This document shows positions 25,525-34,120 of a stretch of 64,000 bases of DNA, piece after piece. Position numbers and translations under genes: made by a program. Source of the stretch: Bacillota bacterium (GTDB lineage Bacteria; Bacillota; Clostridia; Christensenellales; Aristaeellaceae); the NCBI GenBank assembly GCA_023435435.1, contig JAEYRW010000168.1, positions 1-64,000 on the forward strand. Reading direction: 5' to 3'. Numbering within the stretch: position 1 is the first letter of the stretch; each line of letters starts with the position of its first letter. The notes below the pieces were generated by a model that did not search any database, was not told where the DNA came from, and was given only the letters and a program-made list of their open reading frames with translations.

Positions 25525-26871
25525 TTACTTGTAGATGATGCTGTCCGCTTCGATGTTCTGCTGGGCGTCGTTGAGGAAGTATTCGTATGCCGTGTCGACG
25601 TCCGCGCCCTCGATGAGGATGGCGTCAACGCCGAGGGTGTAGCCCGCAATGAGCGTGGCATAGTCGTTGATCGGCGAGCGGACGCGGGTGAAGGAGGTCA
25701 TGACGTAGTGCTCCGCGTAGAAGGGCAGCGTTTCCATGACCAGTTCAAGCGCGTCCGGGGTCACGGGGAGCTTGCCGGAATTGATGGTGTGGTTGTACTG
25801 AAGGTCCGGGGAGAGCATGAGCTCGAGGTAGCGCTGCACGTAGGGCATCTTTTCCGCGTCCACATCCGCGCCCACGTAGAGCATGGCGGGATTCGAGAAG
25901 GAGGTCACGGCGCCGCCCTCGTCCATGGAGGGGATGTAGGACCAGACGAAGTTGTCATTGAACCAGGTCTGGTACGCCTCGTCGCTGATCTTCATGCCCT
26001 TGAGGTCGGCCATGATGCGGTAGAACTCGCTGCGGGCGAACACGCAGAACGCTTCGTTGTCGATCATGAGCTGGGCAGACATGTCGGTATCGATGTCGCC
26101 GATGCCCTCGGAGATGACGCCCTTGTCAAACCCGTCCTTCCAGAAGGAATAGAGTTTTTTGATGGCGGTCTCGTCGAAGATGAGCTTGTTCTCGCTCTCG
26201 TCGTAATTGTCCCAGCCGGCGGAACCCTGCCAGCCCTCGAAGCGCTTGTCTTCCACGCAGAAGCCATACTTCGCGCCGCCAACCTCCATCGCCTGCTGCG
26301 CCAGGTCGACCAGCTGACCCATGGTGTAGTTGCCGGAATTGATGTCGGTGACGAGCTGAGCAATCTCATCGTCCGTCATGCCCATGTTCTTGAGAATGTT
26401 TTTGTTGATGAAGATCGGGGAAGCGTCCATGTCCTGCAAAACGCCGTAATAGTGGCCGTTGTAGTACATCATGGACATGATCTGGTCGGAGACGCCCTCA
26501 AAGACCGCGGAGTCGGCGACCCAGTCGATGGGCTGAATGAGCCCCGCCTCGATCTCCCAGCCGATGTCCACGCTGCTGTTCAGGAATACGTCCGCGATCC
26601 GGCCCGCCTGGGCCTGGAGAACAAGCTCGTCGTCGCCGATGGACTCCCACCAGTCGATGGTCACATGCGTGTTTTCACCCGCTGCCGCGAGTTCATCGTT
26701 GAGCCGCACGGCGGCCTCTTCGAAGCTGGTGGCGCGTCCGCCCCAGTCGTTTTTGCGGACGGTAATTGTGATTTCCTTTGTCGCGCTTTCCGCGAAGGAG
26801 GCAGTCTGAAGACCGAGGCTCATCAACAGGACGACGGCGATGAGCGCGAGTACGCGGGAACGGATTTTCAT
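25525..26871 (-). CDS. CUT1-type extracellular solute-binding protein
   Basis: A 448-residue exported binding protein with a signal peptide (residues 1-28). The mature start ITITVRKNDWGGRATSFEEA and a central GGAKYGFCVED fit family 1 extracellular solute-binding proteins. There is no lipobox cysteine near the signal cleavage site, which is unusual for a Gram-positive binding protein. The ligand is unknown. The ATG at 26871 has a GAGAGG site. It is the first gene behind the promoter at 26956-26985, so it leads the unit ending with pbfA. Confidence 0.85.
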   Translation of the reverse strand: MKIRSRVLALIAVVLLMSLGLQTASFAESATKEITITVRKNDWGGRATSFEEAAVRLNDELAAAGENTHVTIDWWESIGDDELVLQAQAGRIADVFLNSSVDIGWEIEAGLIQPIDWVADSAVFEGVSDQIMSMMYYNGHYYGVLQDMDASPIFINKNILKNMGMTDDEIAQLVTDINSGNYTMGQLVDLAQQAMEVGGAKYGFCVEDKRFEGWQGSAGWDNYDESENKLIFDETAIKKLYSFWKDGFDKGVISEGIGDIDTDMSAQLMIDNEAFCVFARSEFYRIMADLKGMKISDEAYQTWFNDNFVWSYIPSMDEGGAVTSFSNPAMLYVGADVDAEKMPYVQRYLELMLSPDLQYNHTINSGKLPVTPDALELVMETLPFYAEHYVMTSFTRVRSPINDYATLIAGYTLGVDAILIEGADVDTAYEYFLNDAQQNIEADSIIYK

Positions 26872-26955
26872 GGGCGCACCTCTCTTTTTTGATCTTGGGT
26901 CGGTCGATTCGGACAATGGTGAGTCTGCTTCATGCCAGATGAAGGGTAGCATATC

Positions 26956-26985
26956 ATTGTACGGGATTCATCAGGCGCGCACCAA
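26956..26985 (-). promoter_or_regulatory. Promoter of the binding protein-pbfA unit
   Basis: On the minus strand TTGGTG (26985-26980) and TACAAT (26961-26956) are 18 nt apart, about 85 nt before the binding-protein start. Confidence 0.5.
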
Positions 26986-27287
26986 ATTATTTCATGATGC
27001 GTCCGCCGGCCGGAGACAAAAAAGAAGCGCGTTCCGCACGCGCGGGATTGTTTCGGTCCCGGCGTTCGGTTTCTGACGCGCTTGGAAATGGAAGGAAGCT
27101 CGCTTTTACGGGTAGTCGGCGAAGCCTAATTCCCGCGATATGGCTGGATCTTTTCCCGTTTGGCTATGCCGCGCTCCGCACGACGCAGGCGGAAAGTCCG
27201 CCCCTGACTGCTCCGCCCGCGCGCCGGCTCCGCGCCGGGTTCAAAAGGTTCTCGCCGAATTCCGCATCCTCTGTCATGGACGGAGTA
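26986..27287. other. Intergenic region between two phosphonate units
   Basis: I see no gene. It separates the end of the alcohol dehydrogenase gene from the next unit's promoter. Several GC-rich short hairpins occur but none has a clear T-run. Confidence 0.4.
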
Positions 27288-28361
27288 CTAGGCGCCGATG
27301 AGGAGCTTCCGGTAGATTGCCTCGACGGCCTCTTTGCTCATTGGGATGGGGCTGTTTTTCAGCCGTACCGGATTGACGGACGCGACGAGAAGCGCAATCT
27401 CCTCCTCCGTCGCGGGAGGCGGCTCTGACAGATCCAGCCGCACAAGCATATCCCGGAGCACGCGGGTCGCGTCGCGCGCGTCCAGCGCGCCGAGCGAACG
27501 CGCGATGTCGTCGAGCGTTTCGGCAAGCGCTTCATCCGCCGCGGCCAGCAGATGCTCCCACACACCCGGCAGGCATAACGCCGCCGCGCGGCCGTGCGGA
27601 ATTCCGTAAAGCGAAGTGAGCTTGTAGCTCATGGCATGGGCGGCCGTGGTTTGCGCAATGTCAATGGCACGGCCCGCCAGGTTCGCGGCCATCAACATGC
27701 CGTCGAGTCCGTTTTTGTGGCCCGCCAGATAATCCGTCTCGTGCTTGCGAATGAGGGAGAGCGCCGTGCGGGAGTGCGCCTGGCTTTCGGAGGTTGAACG
27801 TACGGACCACCATGCCTCCACCGCGTGACATACCGCATCCATCATGGTGCATTTTTTTTGATACGCCGGAAGCGTCATCACTGCGCGCCCGTCCAGGATC
27901 GCGCAGTCGGGCAGGAGCGTCTCGTCCGCAAGCGACTGCTTGACGCCCCGGAAGTAGATGACGGCAAAGCGCGTGGACTCGCTGCCCGTCCCGGCCGTGG
28001 TGGGAATGGCGACCAGCGGCACGCCGCGCCGGGGATACGGCTGTTCGAGGTAGCTGCGCGCGGGATCCATGGCGGAAAAGGCTTTGACACACTTGGCGAC
28101 GTCCATGGCGCTTCCGCCGCCCACCGCAAGGATCGCGTCGGCGCCGCTTTCCAGAAAGCGCGCCGCGCCGGCGGCGGCCTCCTCGTAGCGCGGGTTGGGC
28201 GTAAAGGCCGAAAAGCGTGCGACGGGACTGACCACGCGAAGAATATCGTCGCGGATGTCAAGTTTATCAAAACTCGAATCGCAAACAAGAAAGACCCTGT
28301 GTGCGCCGTGCCGATCGAGCACGCGGGCGAGTTCCCCGAGATGTGTCAATATCATCTGCAT
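27288..28361 (-). CDS. Iron-containing alcohol dehydrogenase, phosphonoacetaldehyde-reductase-like
   Basis: A 357-residue group III alcohol dehydrogenase. The cofactor loop is AVGGGSAMDVAKC. Metal-ligand regions include MMDAVCHAVEAWW, HAMSYKLTSLYGIPHG and ANLAGRAIDIAQ. Short length and these blocks resemble PhpC-type phosphonoacetaldehyde reductases, which make 2-hydroxyethylphosphonate during phosphonate biosynthesis. Here it ends the phnX-W-D-C-E-E operon, a catabolic setting, so it may instead oxidise hydroxyethylphosphonate or reduce excess phosphonoacetaldehyde or acetaldehyde. The ATG at 28361 has AGGAGA. Confidence 0.75.
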   Translation of the reverse strand: MQMILTHLGELARVLDRHGAHRVFLVCDSSFDKLDIRDDILRVVSPVARFSAFTPNPRYEEAAAGAARFLESGADAILAVGGGSAMDVAKCVKAFSAMDPARSYLEQPYPRRGVPLVAIPTTAGTGSESTRFAVIYFRGVKQSLADETLLPDCAILDGRAVMTLPAYQKKCTMMDAVCHAVEAWWSVRSTSESQAHSRTALSLIRKHETDYLAGHKNGLDGMLMAANLAGRAIDIAQTTAAHAMSYKLTSLYGIPHGRAAALCLPGVWEHLLAAADEALAETLDDIARSLGALDARDATRVLRDMLVRLDLSEPPPATEEEIALLVASVNPVRLKNSPIPMSKEAVEAIYRKLLIGA

Positions 28362-28370
28362 ACGGTTCTC

Positions 28371-29228
28371 CTATTTTACCCTCTTTTTGATTTGCGTGGC
28401 CGCCGTTTCAAGCAGAATGACCGCGATCACCACCGCGTAGGTGAGAAAGCCCATTTCCCGCAGATCGAAGTAAAAGCTGCCCGCCATAAAAAGGTTGTAG
28501 CCGATGCCCCCCGCGCCCGCGGCGGCTCCCATGGCGATGGCGTTTGTGAAGTTGATCTCGAACCTGAGAAATGTCCAGGAGAGGAGATATCCCGACGTTG
28601 AGGGGACGATTGCCTGAAACACAATTTGCCAGAAGTTGCCGCCTGCGGCCCGCAGCGCCTCGATTGTCCCGCCGTCCATTTCCTCGATGGATTCCGCATA
28701 GGCCTTTGTCAGATAGCTCACGCTGTGAAACAGCAATCCCGACACCGCGGCGATGCTGCCGAGCCCGGCCGACACCGCGAACACCAGTACCCACAGAATC
28801 GTCGGCACCGCGCGGATGACCGCCATCACGGCCTTCACCATTGCCGCGACGGCGGGATTCGCAAGGTTGCGCGCCGACAGGAGCGCGAAGAAAAACGCGA
28901 TCACGGCGCCGAAGAGCGTCGCAAGCACGCCCAGGCAGAACGTCACGAGGAGCTGGTACAGGAGCTGCGCCGTCGTGCCGTGGGAAAGCCGGGGCGACGC
29001 AAACACCGTCTTGATGTTTGCGATCGTGCCCGTCACGGCGCTTGAAAACGTAATCTCCTTGTAGTCAAAGGACAAAAAGCCATAGACCGTCAACGCGAGC
29101 AGCGTGAGCAGCACGAGCCGGATCGCCAGCCCGCTCCCGTTTTTCGCCCCGATGCGAATCTTGCCCCGGCGCGTCTTTTCCATATGCCGGACGCGCGCGC
29201 CGCCCAGCGTCAGTGCTTCGCCGTTCAT
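28371..29228 (-). CDS. phnE: Phosphonate ABC transporter permease (first system)
   Basis: A 285-residue membrane permease of the PhnE family. The EAA-like loop reads EALRAAGGNFWQIVFQAIVP. An N-terminal cytoplasmic basic tail precedes the first helix (about residue 34). It is the second of two adjacent PhnE genes; the start overlaps the partner's stop as ATGA. Together they should form a heterodimeric channel served by PhnC and PhnD. Confidence 0.9.
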   Translation of the reverse strand: MNGEALTLGGARVRHMEKTRRGKIRIGAKNGSGLAIRLVLLTLLALTVYGFLSFDYKEITFSSAVTGTIANIKTVFASPRLSHGTTAQLLYQLLVTFCLGVLATLFGAVIAFFFALLSARNLANPAVAAMVKAVMAVIRAVPTILWVLVFAVSAGLGSIAAVSGLLFHSVSYLTKAYAESIEEMDGGTIEALRAAGGNFWQIVFQAIVPSTSGYLLSWTFLRFEINFTNAIAMGAAAGAGGIGYNLFMAGSFYFDLREMGFLTYAVVIAVILLETAATQIKKRVK

Positions 29229-30031
29229 AGGATCACCTTCCGAATCTTTGCCGTAATCAATTCAATCAACAGAACCAGAAGCACGATTGACAGCACGACG
29301 AGGCTCGCGGAGGCGTAATCCAGCCGTTTATAATAGAGATCGAACAGATATCCGATGCCGGTCGCCGTCAGTATGCCGATGAGCGTGGAACTTCGGATAT
29401 TTGTCTCGATCATGAACAAGATCCACGTGATGATCTCCGATATGGACGAGGGGACCACCGCCTGAAAGACCGTTTGCAGGTAGTTCGCGCCGGAGGCGCG
29501 CAACGCCTCGATGCAGTCGGCGCTTACCTCGTCGATCGTTTCAATAAAGGTGCGCGTGAGCATGCCGAAGGTCGTAAAAAACAGCGCGAAAAACCCCGTC
29601 AGGATATTCTGGCCGAACGAAAACATGAGCAGCATCGCCCACACCACGTCCGGCACGTTGCGGAAAAAGGCGGCGAACATGCGCACGAGCCAGGCGAGGC
29701 CGCCGTTGACCCCCGTCGCGTTGGAACCCAGAAGGCTGAAGAAGAACGCGCACACAGCCGCGATCACCGTGGACGCCACGGACAAAAGCGCCGTCTCGGA
29801 AAGCTTGTCGAGAATGCGCGGAAGCCGCTCCATCGCCTTCTGATTCGGAACCAGGTTCTTGGCCATCCACTCGAACGCGCGGGGGATGGAGGTCACGCCG
29901 TCCGCGGGCTGATAGCCGGTCACAAGCGACGCGCCGGCGTACAGAAGCACGACGGCCAGCAGCGCCACGGCGTATACGCGCTTGCGCCTGAGAAAAACAT
30001 CCAGACGGCCGCCGATTTTGCGTCTGTCCAT
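29225..30031 (-). CDS. phnE: Phosphonate ABC transporter permease (first system)
   Basis: A 268-residue PhnE-family permease with the EAA-like loop EALRASGANYLQTVFQAVVP and the typical ETNIRSSTLIGILTATGIGY near the end. A GTG at 30034 is possible, but GGGGAGG lies 7 nt from the ATG at 30031. The phnC stop and this start share one base. It forms a pair with the next permease. Confidence 0.9.
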   Translation of the reverse strand: MDRRKIGGRLDVFLRRKRVYAVALLAVVLLYAGASLVTGYQPADGVTSIPRAFEWMAKNLVPNQKAMERLPRILDKLSETALLSVASTVIAAVCAFFFSLLGSNATGVNGGLAWLVRMFAAFFRNVPDVVWAMLLMFSFGQNILTGFFALFFTTFGMLTRTFIETIDEVSADCIEALRASGANYLQTVFQAVVPSSISEIITWILFMIETNIRSSTLIGILTATGIGYLFDLYYKRLDYASASLVVLSIVLLVLLIELITAKIRKVIL

Positions 30032-30804
30032 CACGAAGCCTCCCCGTCGAGGATCAGTTGGCCCTCGCTGGATTCGTAGATTTTATGGATCGTCGCCTTG
30101 TCCAGCTCCTTGGGCGGACCGTCGAAGACGACGCCGCCCCCCGTCAGCCCGATGATCCGGTCGGAATACTTCAGCGCGACCTCGACCTGATGGAGGTTCA
30201 GAATGCAGGTGATTTTCATTGTGCGGTTGATGTCGAAGAGGTAATCCATGATCACGCGGGACGAGTTGGGATCGAGGGAGGCGATGGGCTCGTCGCACAG
30301 GATCAGTCTTGGTTCCTGCATGAGCGCGCGCGCGATTCCCACGCGCTGTTTCTGCCCTCCGGAGAGCTCGTCGCACCGCTTGTACGCCTGTTCGGTCAGC
30401 CCCATCTGCTCCAGAAGCACAAACGCCCGCTCCTTCTCCGTTTCCCGGTAATAGCCCAGCGCCCCGGTCAAGGTCGACTTGTATCCCAGCCGGCCGTGCA
30501 GCACGTTCTCCACCACGCTCAGCCGGTTGACCAGGTTGTAATTTTGGAAGATCATGCCAGTCTTTGTGCGCACCTTGCGCAGTTCGCGTCCGCGCACCTT
30601 CGTAATGTCCTGGCCGTCCAAAAAAATGGCGCCCCCCGTTGCGTCAATCAGGCGATTGACGCAACGCAGGAGCGTGGACTTGCCGGCACCCGAAGGGCCG
30701 ATGACGGAGACGAACTGGCCTTCCTCGACAGTCAGGGATACCTCCCTGAGCGCCTGTGTCGCACCGTAGGACTTCGACACGTTTTTCAGTTCCAGAAGCG
30801 CCAA
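30031..30804 (-). CDS. phnC: Phosphonate ABC transporter ATPase (first system)
   Basis: A 257-residue ATPase of the PhnC family. Walker A is GPSGAGKSTLLRCVN, the signature is LSGGQKQRVGIARALMQ, Walker B is LILCDEPIASLDP and the switch histidine is in LNLHQVEVA. VLHGRLGYKSTLTGALGYY is typical of PhnC. The TTG start at 30804 has GAGGGG upstream. It energises the two PhnE permeases that follow. Confidence 0.93.
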   Translation of the reverse strand: MALLELKNVSKSYGATQALREVSLTVEEGQFVSVIGPSGAGKSTLLRCVNRLIDATGGAIFLDGQDITKVRGRELRKVRTKTGMIFQNYNLVNRLSVVENVLHGRLGYKSTLTGALGYYRETEKERAFVLLEQMGLTEQAYKRCDELSGGQKQRVGIARALMQEPRLILCDEPIASLDPNSSRVIMDYLFDINRTMKITCILNLHQVEVALKYSDRIIGLTGGGVVFDGPPKELDKATIHKIYESSEGQLILDGEAS

Positions 30805-30820
30805 ATCGGTCCCCTCATTT

Positions 30821-31867
30821 CTACTGCAGATTGCGGATCGGATCGTACCAGGAATCGTCCACCGTGAGGAACCGCTCGTCGCCGCTCTTCTTGAACATGC
30901 CGACGTTGCCGGAATCAGCGGGGACGAAGATCAGGGGATTGCTCGCGACCTCGTTGGAAGTGAACACGGCCTGAATCTTCTCAACGTCCTCGGCGGAAAG
31001 CGTGTCCGCGTTGTAGGCGAACGGGCCGTTCAGGACGGGAATGGAATTGATGAGCACAAACTGTTTGCCCACCAGCGTGTCAAACGGCGCGGTGGCGTCG
31101 GACTTGATTTCATAGACGGCATCCTTGGTGCTCGGCGTGCCGGAAACGCAGTCCGCGTAGAGCGCGAGCTCGGTATCGCAGAACGCGGCCACATCGGCCT
31201 TCCCGGTCAGAAGGTTCACCGCGGAGCCCTGATGGGAGTTGCCAAAGAGCACCTCGGAGAAGAACATGCCGTCGCCGCCCTCGATGAGGTCGTCGGTGGT
31301 GATGTTCGCCCACTTTTCTGTCTTGGCGAAGTGGCTGATGATGGCGCTGGTGGGAATTTTGAAGCCGGAGGTGGAGGAGTTGCTGACGAAGGACATGCGC
31401 TTGCCCTCGAGGGTATCAAGCGAGTACGCGCCGTCAATCTTGTAATTCTCCTCATCGCCCTTGTTGACGCACAGCCAGCTGTAGTAAATCGCGTCGTCGA
31501 GGGTGCCGGACGCGCCGGAGTTGACGAACAGGGGAAGCACGTTCGCGTTCTTATTGTGCGCTTCGATGTAGCCCTGGGCACCCATGAAGCTGATCTGCGC
31601 GGTGCCGCTGGCAATCGCCTCAATGGCGATGGAATAATCGGTGGTGAGTTTCTGCTCGACCTTTTTGCCGGTCGCGGCCGCGATCAGGTCGCAGTATTCC
31701 TGGCGCGCGGCGTCATAGTCGGACGCGGATTCGTTGGGGTACCAGACGACGGTGATGGTGTCCTCGGCCATGGCGACGGTGCCAAATCCAACCATGGTGA
31801 CTGATGCCAGCACGACGAACGCGAGAAGCAGCGCGACGTACTTTTTAAGCGCATTTCCAGATTTCAT
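30821..31867 (-). CDS. phnD: Phosphonate-binding protein (first system)
   Basis: A 348-residue exported PhnD-family binding protein with an N-terminal signal peptide (about residues 1-34). Family features include VVWYPNESASDYDAARQEYC near the mature start, AQISFMGAQGYIEAHN and SNSSTSGFKIP. Being encoded with PhnW and PhnX it probably binds 2-aminoethylphosphonate or a relative. An upstream ATG contains the ribosome binding site, so the start at 31867 is chosen. No lipobox cysteine is seen. Confidence 0.9.
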   Translation of the reverse strand: MKSGNALKKYVALLLAFVVLASVTMVGFGTVAMAEDTITVVWYPNESASDYDAARQEYCDLIAAATGKKVEQKLTTDYSIAIEAIASGTAQISFMGAQGYIEAHNKNANVLPLFVNSGASGTLDDAIYYSWLCVNKGDEENYKIDGAYSLDTLEGKRMSFVSNSSTSGFKIPTSAIISHFAKTEKWANITTDDLIEGGDGMFFSEVLFGNSHQGSAVNLLTGKADVAAFCDTELALYADCVSGTPSTKDAVYEIKSDATAPFDTLVGKQFVLINSIPVLNGPFAYNADTLSAEDVEKIQAVFTSNEVASNPLIFVPADSGNVGMFKKSGDERFLTVDDSWYDPIRNLQ

Positions 31868-31910
31868 CTGTCTTTCCTCCTGCAATTCTTCCTCATGATC
31901 CGAAGGAAGT

Positions 31911-31927
31911 ATATCGCGTCGCGATAT
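31911..31927. promoter_or_regulatory. Perfect palindrome between phnW and phnD
   Basis: ATATCGCG, a central T, then CGCGATAT. It has no T-run. It sits 44 nt upstream of the first phnD start and could be an operator or processing site. Confidence 0.35.
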
Positions 31928-31957
31928 GAGATGTATTCTGGGATATGCAAATGGGTG

Positions 31958-33067
31958 TTAACTGTCCTTTTGGATTTGCGCAATTACCGCCAGAAGCCGT
32001 TCGATGTCCGGGACGTGCACATCGCCGATGTTGCCAATGCGGAACGTGGCCGCCTGGGAAATCTTCCCGGGATAAAGCACGAAACCCTCGCGCTTCACCG
32101 CCTCGTAAAACGTCCGGAAATCAAATCCCGCGTTCGGATAGAGGAAGGAGGTGATGATGGGCGATTGGGTGGCGGCGTCAAGAAGCGGCCGGAAGCCCAG
32201 GGCGCGCATCCCCTCCGAAAGCACGCGCTGGTTTTCCGTGTAGCGCGCGTGGCGCGCGGGAACGCCGCCCTCCGCCGCAAGCTCGGCAAGCGCCTGCAAA
32301 AACGCGCGTACCACATGGGTGGGCGACGTGAAGCGCCACTTTCCGCCCCGATCCATCTCCCGCCACTGGTCGTATAGATCAAGACACAGGGAGTGCGCGT
32401 TTCCCTCGCACTTTAAAAGCGCGCTTCGCCGGGCAAGGACGAAGCTGAACCCCGGCACGCCCTGTATACATTTGTTGGAGGAACTGATGAGGTAATCGAT
32501 TCCCGTCTCCGCCATGTCGATGGGAATGCCGCCGAATGAGCTCATGGCGTCAACGAGAAAGATCTTGCCGTGTGCCTTGACGATGGAGGCGACGGCTTCG
32601 ATGGGGTTCAAAATCCCGGTTGTGGTCTCGCAGTGGATCATCGCGACGTGGGTCAGCTTCGGATCCTCGGAGAGCGCGCGTTCCACGTCCATCGGATCGG
32701 GAGCCGTCGTCTCCGGGTATGCCAGCAATTGGTAGCTGCGTCCGATGTAGTCCATTTCCCGCGCCATGCGCGCGCCGTACGCACCGTTCGAAAGGATCAG
32801 CACCTTCCCGCCGCGCGGCACAGCCGTGCCCAGACACGCCTCCACGCCAAAGGACCCGCTGCCCTGCATGAGAACGCAGGTGTAGTCGGCGGGCCTTGAC
32901 GACGCGAGCGCAACGAGCTTTTCGCGCACCACCTGAACCACGCCCAGATTGTAGTCGTCGTCCCAGGTGCAATAGTCATTGAGAAGCGCCGCGCGCACGC
33001 CTTTCGTGGTGGAGAGCGGACCCGGCGTCAGGAGAAGATATGGGTTGTCCGGAATCGACTCGTACAT
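31958..33067 (-). CDS. phnW: 2-aminoethylphosphonate-pyruvate transaminase
   Basis: A 369-residue class V PLP aminotransferase that converts 2-aminoethylphosphonate plus pyruvate to phosphonoacetaldehyde plus alanine. PhnW features: LLTPGPLSTTKGVR at the N-terminus, MQGSGSFGVEACLG, DAMSSFGGIPID and the PLP lysine in ISSSNKCIQGVPGF. Length matches the family (about 365). It lies 2 nt after phnX, whose product uses its aldehyde. Confidence 0.96.
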   Translation of the reverse strand: MYESIPDNPYLLLTPGPLSTTKGVRAALLNDYCTWDDDYNLGVVQVVREKLVALASSRPADYTCVLMQGSGSFGVEACLGTAVPRGGKVLILSNGAYGARMAREMDYIGRSYQLLAYPETTAPDPMDVERALSEDPKLTHVAMIHCETTTGILNPIEAVASIVKAHGKIFLVDAMSSFGGIPIDMAETGIDYLISSSNKCIQGVPGFSFVLARRSALLKCEGNAHSLCLDLYDQWREMDRGGKWRFTSPTHVVRAFLQALAELAAEGGVPARHARYTENQRVLSEGMRALGFRPLLDAATQSPIITSFLYPNAGFDFRTFYEAVKREGFVLYPGKISQAATFRIGNIGDVHVPDIERLLAVIAQIQKDS

Positions 33068-33069
33068 AT

Positions 33070-33858
33070 TTACGCCTCCCGATTCAGTTTTTCGATGAGA
33101 GCGGGTAAATCCTCGATGGATTCAATGACGTAATCCGCGCCTGCCGCGATGTACTCGATCTTCGCGCGCGCGCACAGCTGAGACTTTTCCTCGTTTGTGA
33201 GCGCGGCATACGCAGCCTCGCTCAATCCCATCATGCTCGAGCCGCGCAGGGCCCCGACGCTCACGCAGCCCGCGTTCTTGCCTTCCTTGATATCGGCCGC
33301 GGTGTCACCGATCTTGAGCACGCGGCGCACGTCCATTTCGCCCAGTTTCTCGAGGTTGCGGAAGATCATGTAGGGGTAGGGCCGCCCCACGCCGCCCACC
33401 TCGTCCGGGCACACGAGCGCGTCCGGCGCGTATCCCTGCGCGCGGGCCTCCCGCGTCACGATCTCCATCATCTCGGAAGTATATCCCGTGGTGGAGCCAA
33501 GCCTGATGCCCGCTTCCCGCAATCTTTTTGCGGTTTCGAGAACCCCTGGCATCACCGCGCAGTTGTTCTTGAGAACCGAAAAGAGCGCGGGCTCAAACGT
33601 TTGGTAGATTGCGTCCACGTCCGCGGCCTCAAAATCGCGTCCGTACTTTTTTCTGAAATAACCGCCAAGCTGCTCGCCCGAAAGCATTGTCTGGATGTGC
33701 GCGCGCTTCTGCATGCCCATGGGCGCGCGCGTTTCCTCCATGGTCGGGTAGAGGCCTGCGGATTCGAACGCCGATTGGAATGCCGCAACGGGGGCGAAGC
33801 AGCCGAAATCAACCGCCGTGCCCGCCCAGTCCAGAATCACAGTTGAAATCTTCATCAT
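33070..33858 (-). CDS. phnX: Phosphonoacetaldehyde hydrolase (phosphonatase)
   Basis: A 262-residue HAD-superfamily enzyme splitting phosphonoacetaldehyde into acetaldehyde and phosphate. The nucleophile loop is VILDWAGTAVDFG. The Schiff-base lysine lies in MGMQKRAHIQ, a phosphonatase hallmark, and the late HAD acidic motif is KIGDTAADIKEGKNAG. Start could be either ATG of an ATGATG pair (33858 or 33855). It is first in its operon, behind an extended -10 promoter. Confidence 0.96.
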   Translation of the reverse strand: MMKISTVILDWAGTAVDFGCFAPVAAFQSAFESAGLYPTMEETRAPMGMQKRAHIQTMLSGEQLGGYFRKKYGRDFEAADVDAIYQTFEPALFSVLKNNCAVMPGVLETAKRLREAGIRLGSTTGYTSEMMEIVTREARAQGYAPDALVCPDEVGGVGRPYPYMIFRNLEKLGEMDVRRVLKIGDTAADIKEGKNAGCVSVGALRGSSMMGLSEAAYAALTNEEKSQLCARAKIEYIAAGADYVIESIEDLPALIEKLNREA

Positions 33859-33888
33859 TCTCTCTCCGATGTCATGTCGTTTCACTCA

Positions 33889-33897
33889 ATTATACCA
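33889..33897 (-). promoter_or_regulatory. Extended -10 promoter of the phnXW operon
   Basis: On the minus strand TGGTATAAT (33897-33889) is a perfect extended -10, about 30 nt before phnX. No clear -35 is seen. Bases 33898-34120 hold no gene. Confidence 0.65.
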
Positions 33898-34120
33898 CAC
33901 CCGCATATGCACTCGATCACGTAAAAATCAAATGCAGGTTCGGCAACGCGGACACCTGATGAAAGAAATTGAAACATAAGATTGTGTGATTTGGAGGAAC
34001 CCGCTCAATAAGGAGTCCCATTCAGATCTTGGCCGATTGACAGAAACGGGGTGGATTGGTCCGCGCCGGGCTCCGCTCGAACAAGCTCTTCCGAGGGCAT
34101 TTGGCGCGCTCCCACCTCTT

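Noticed and set aside
25453..26892. A 479-codon plus-strand frame
   Set aside because: It is the antisense shadow of the CUT1 binding-protein gene, rich in His/Val/Asp with no recognisable domain.
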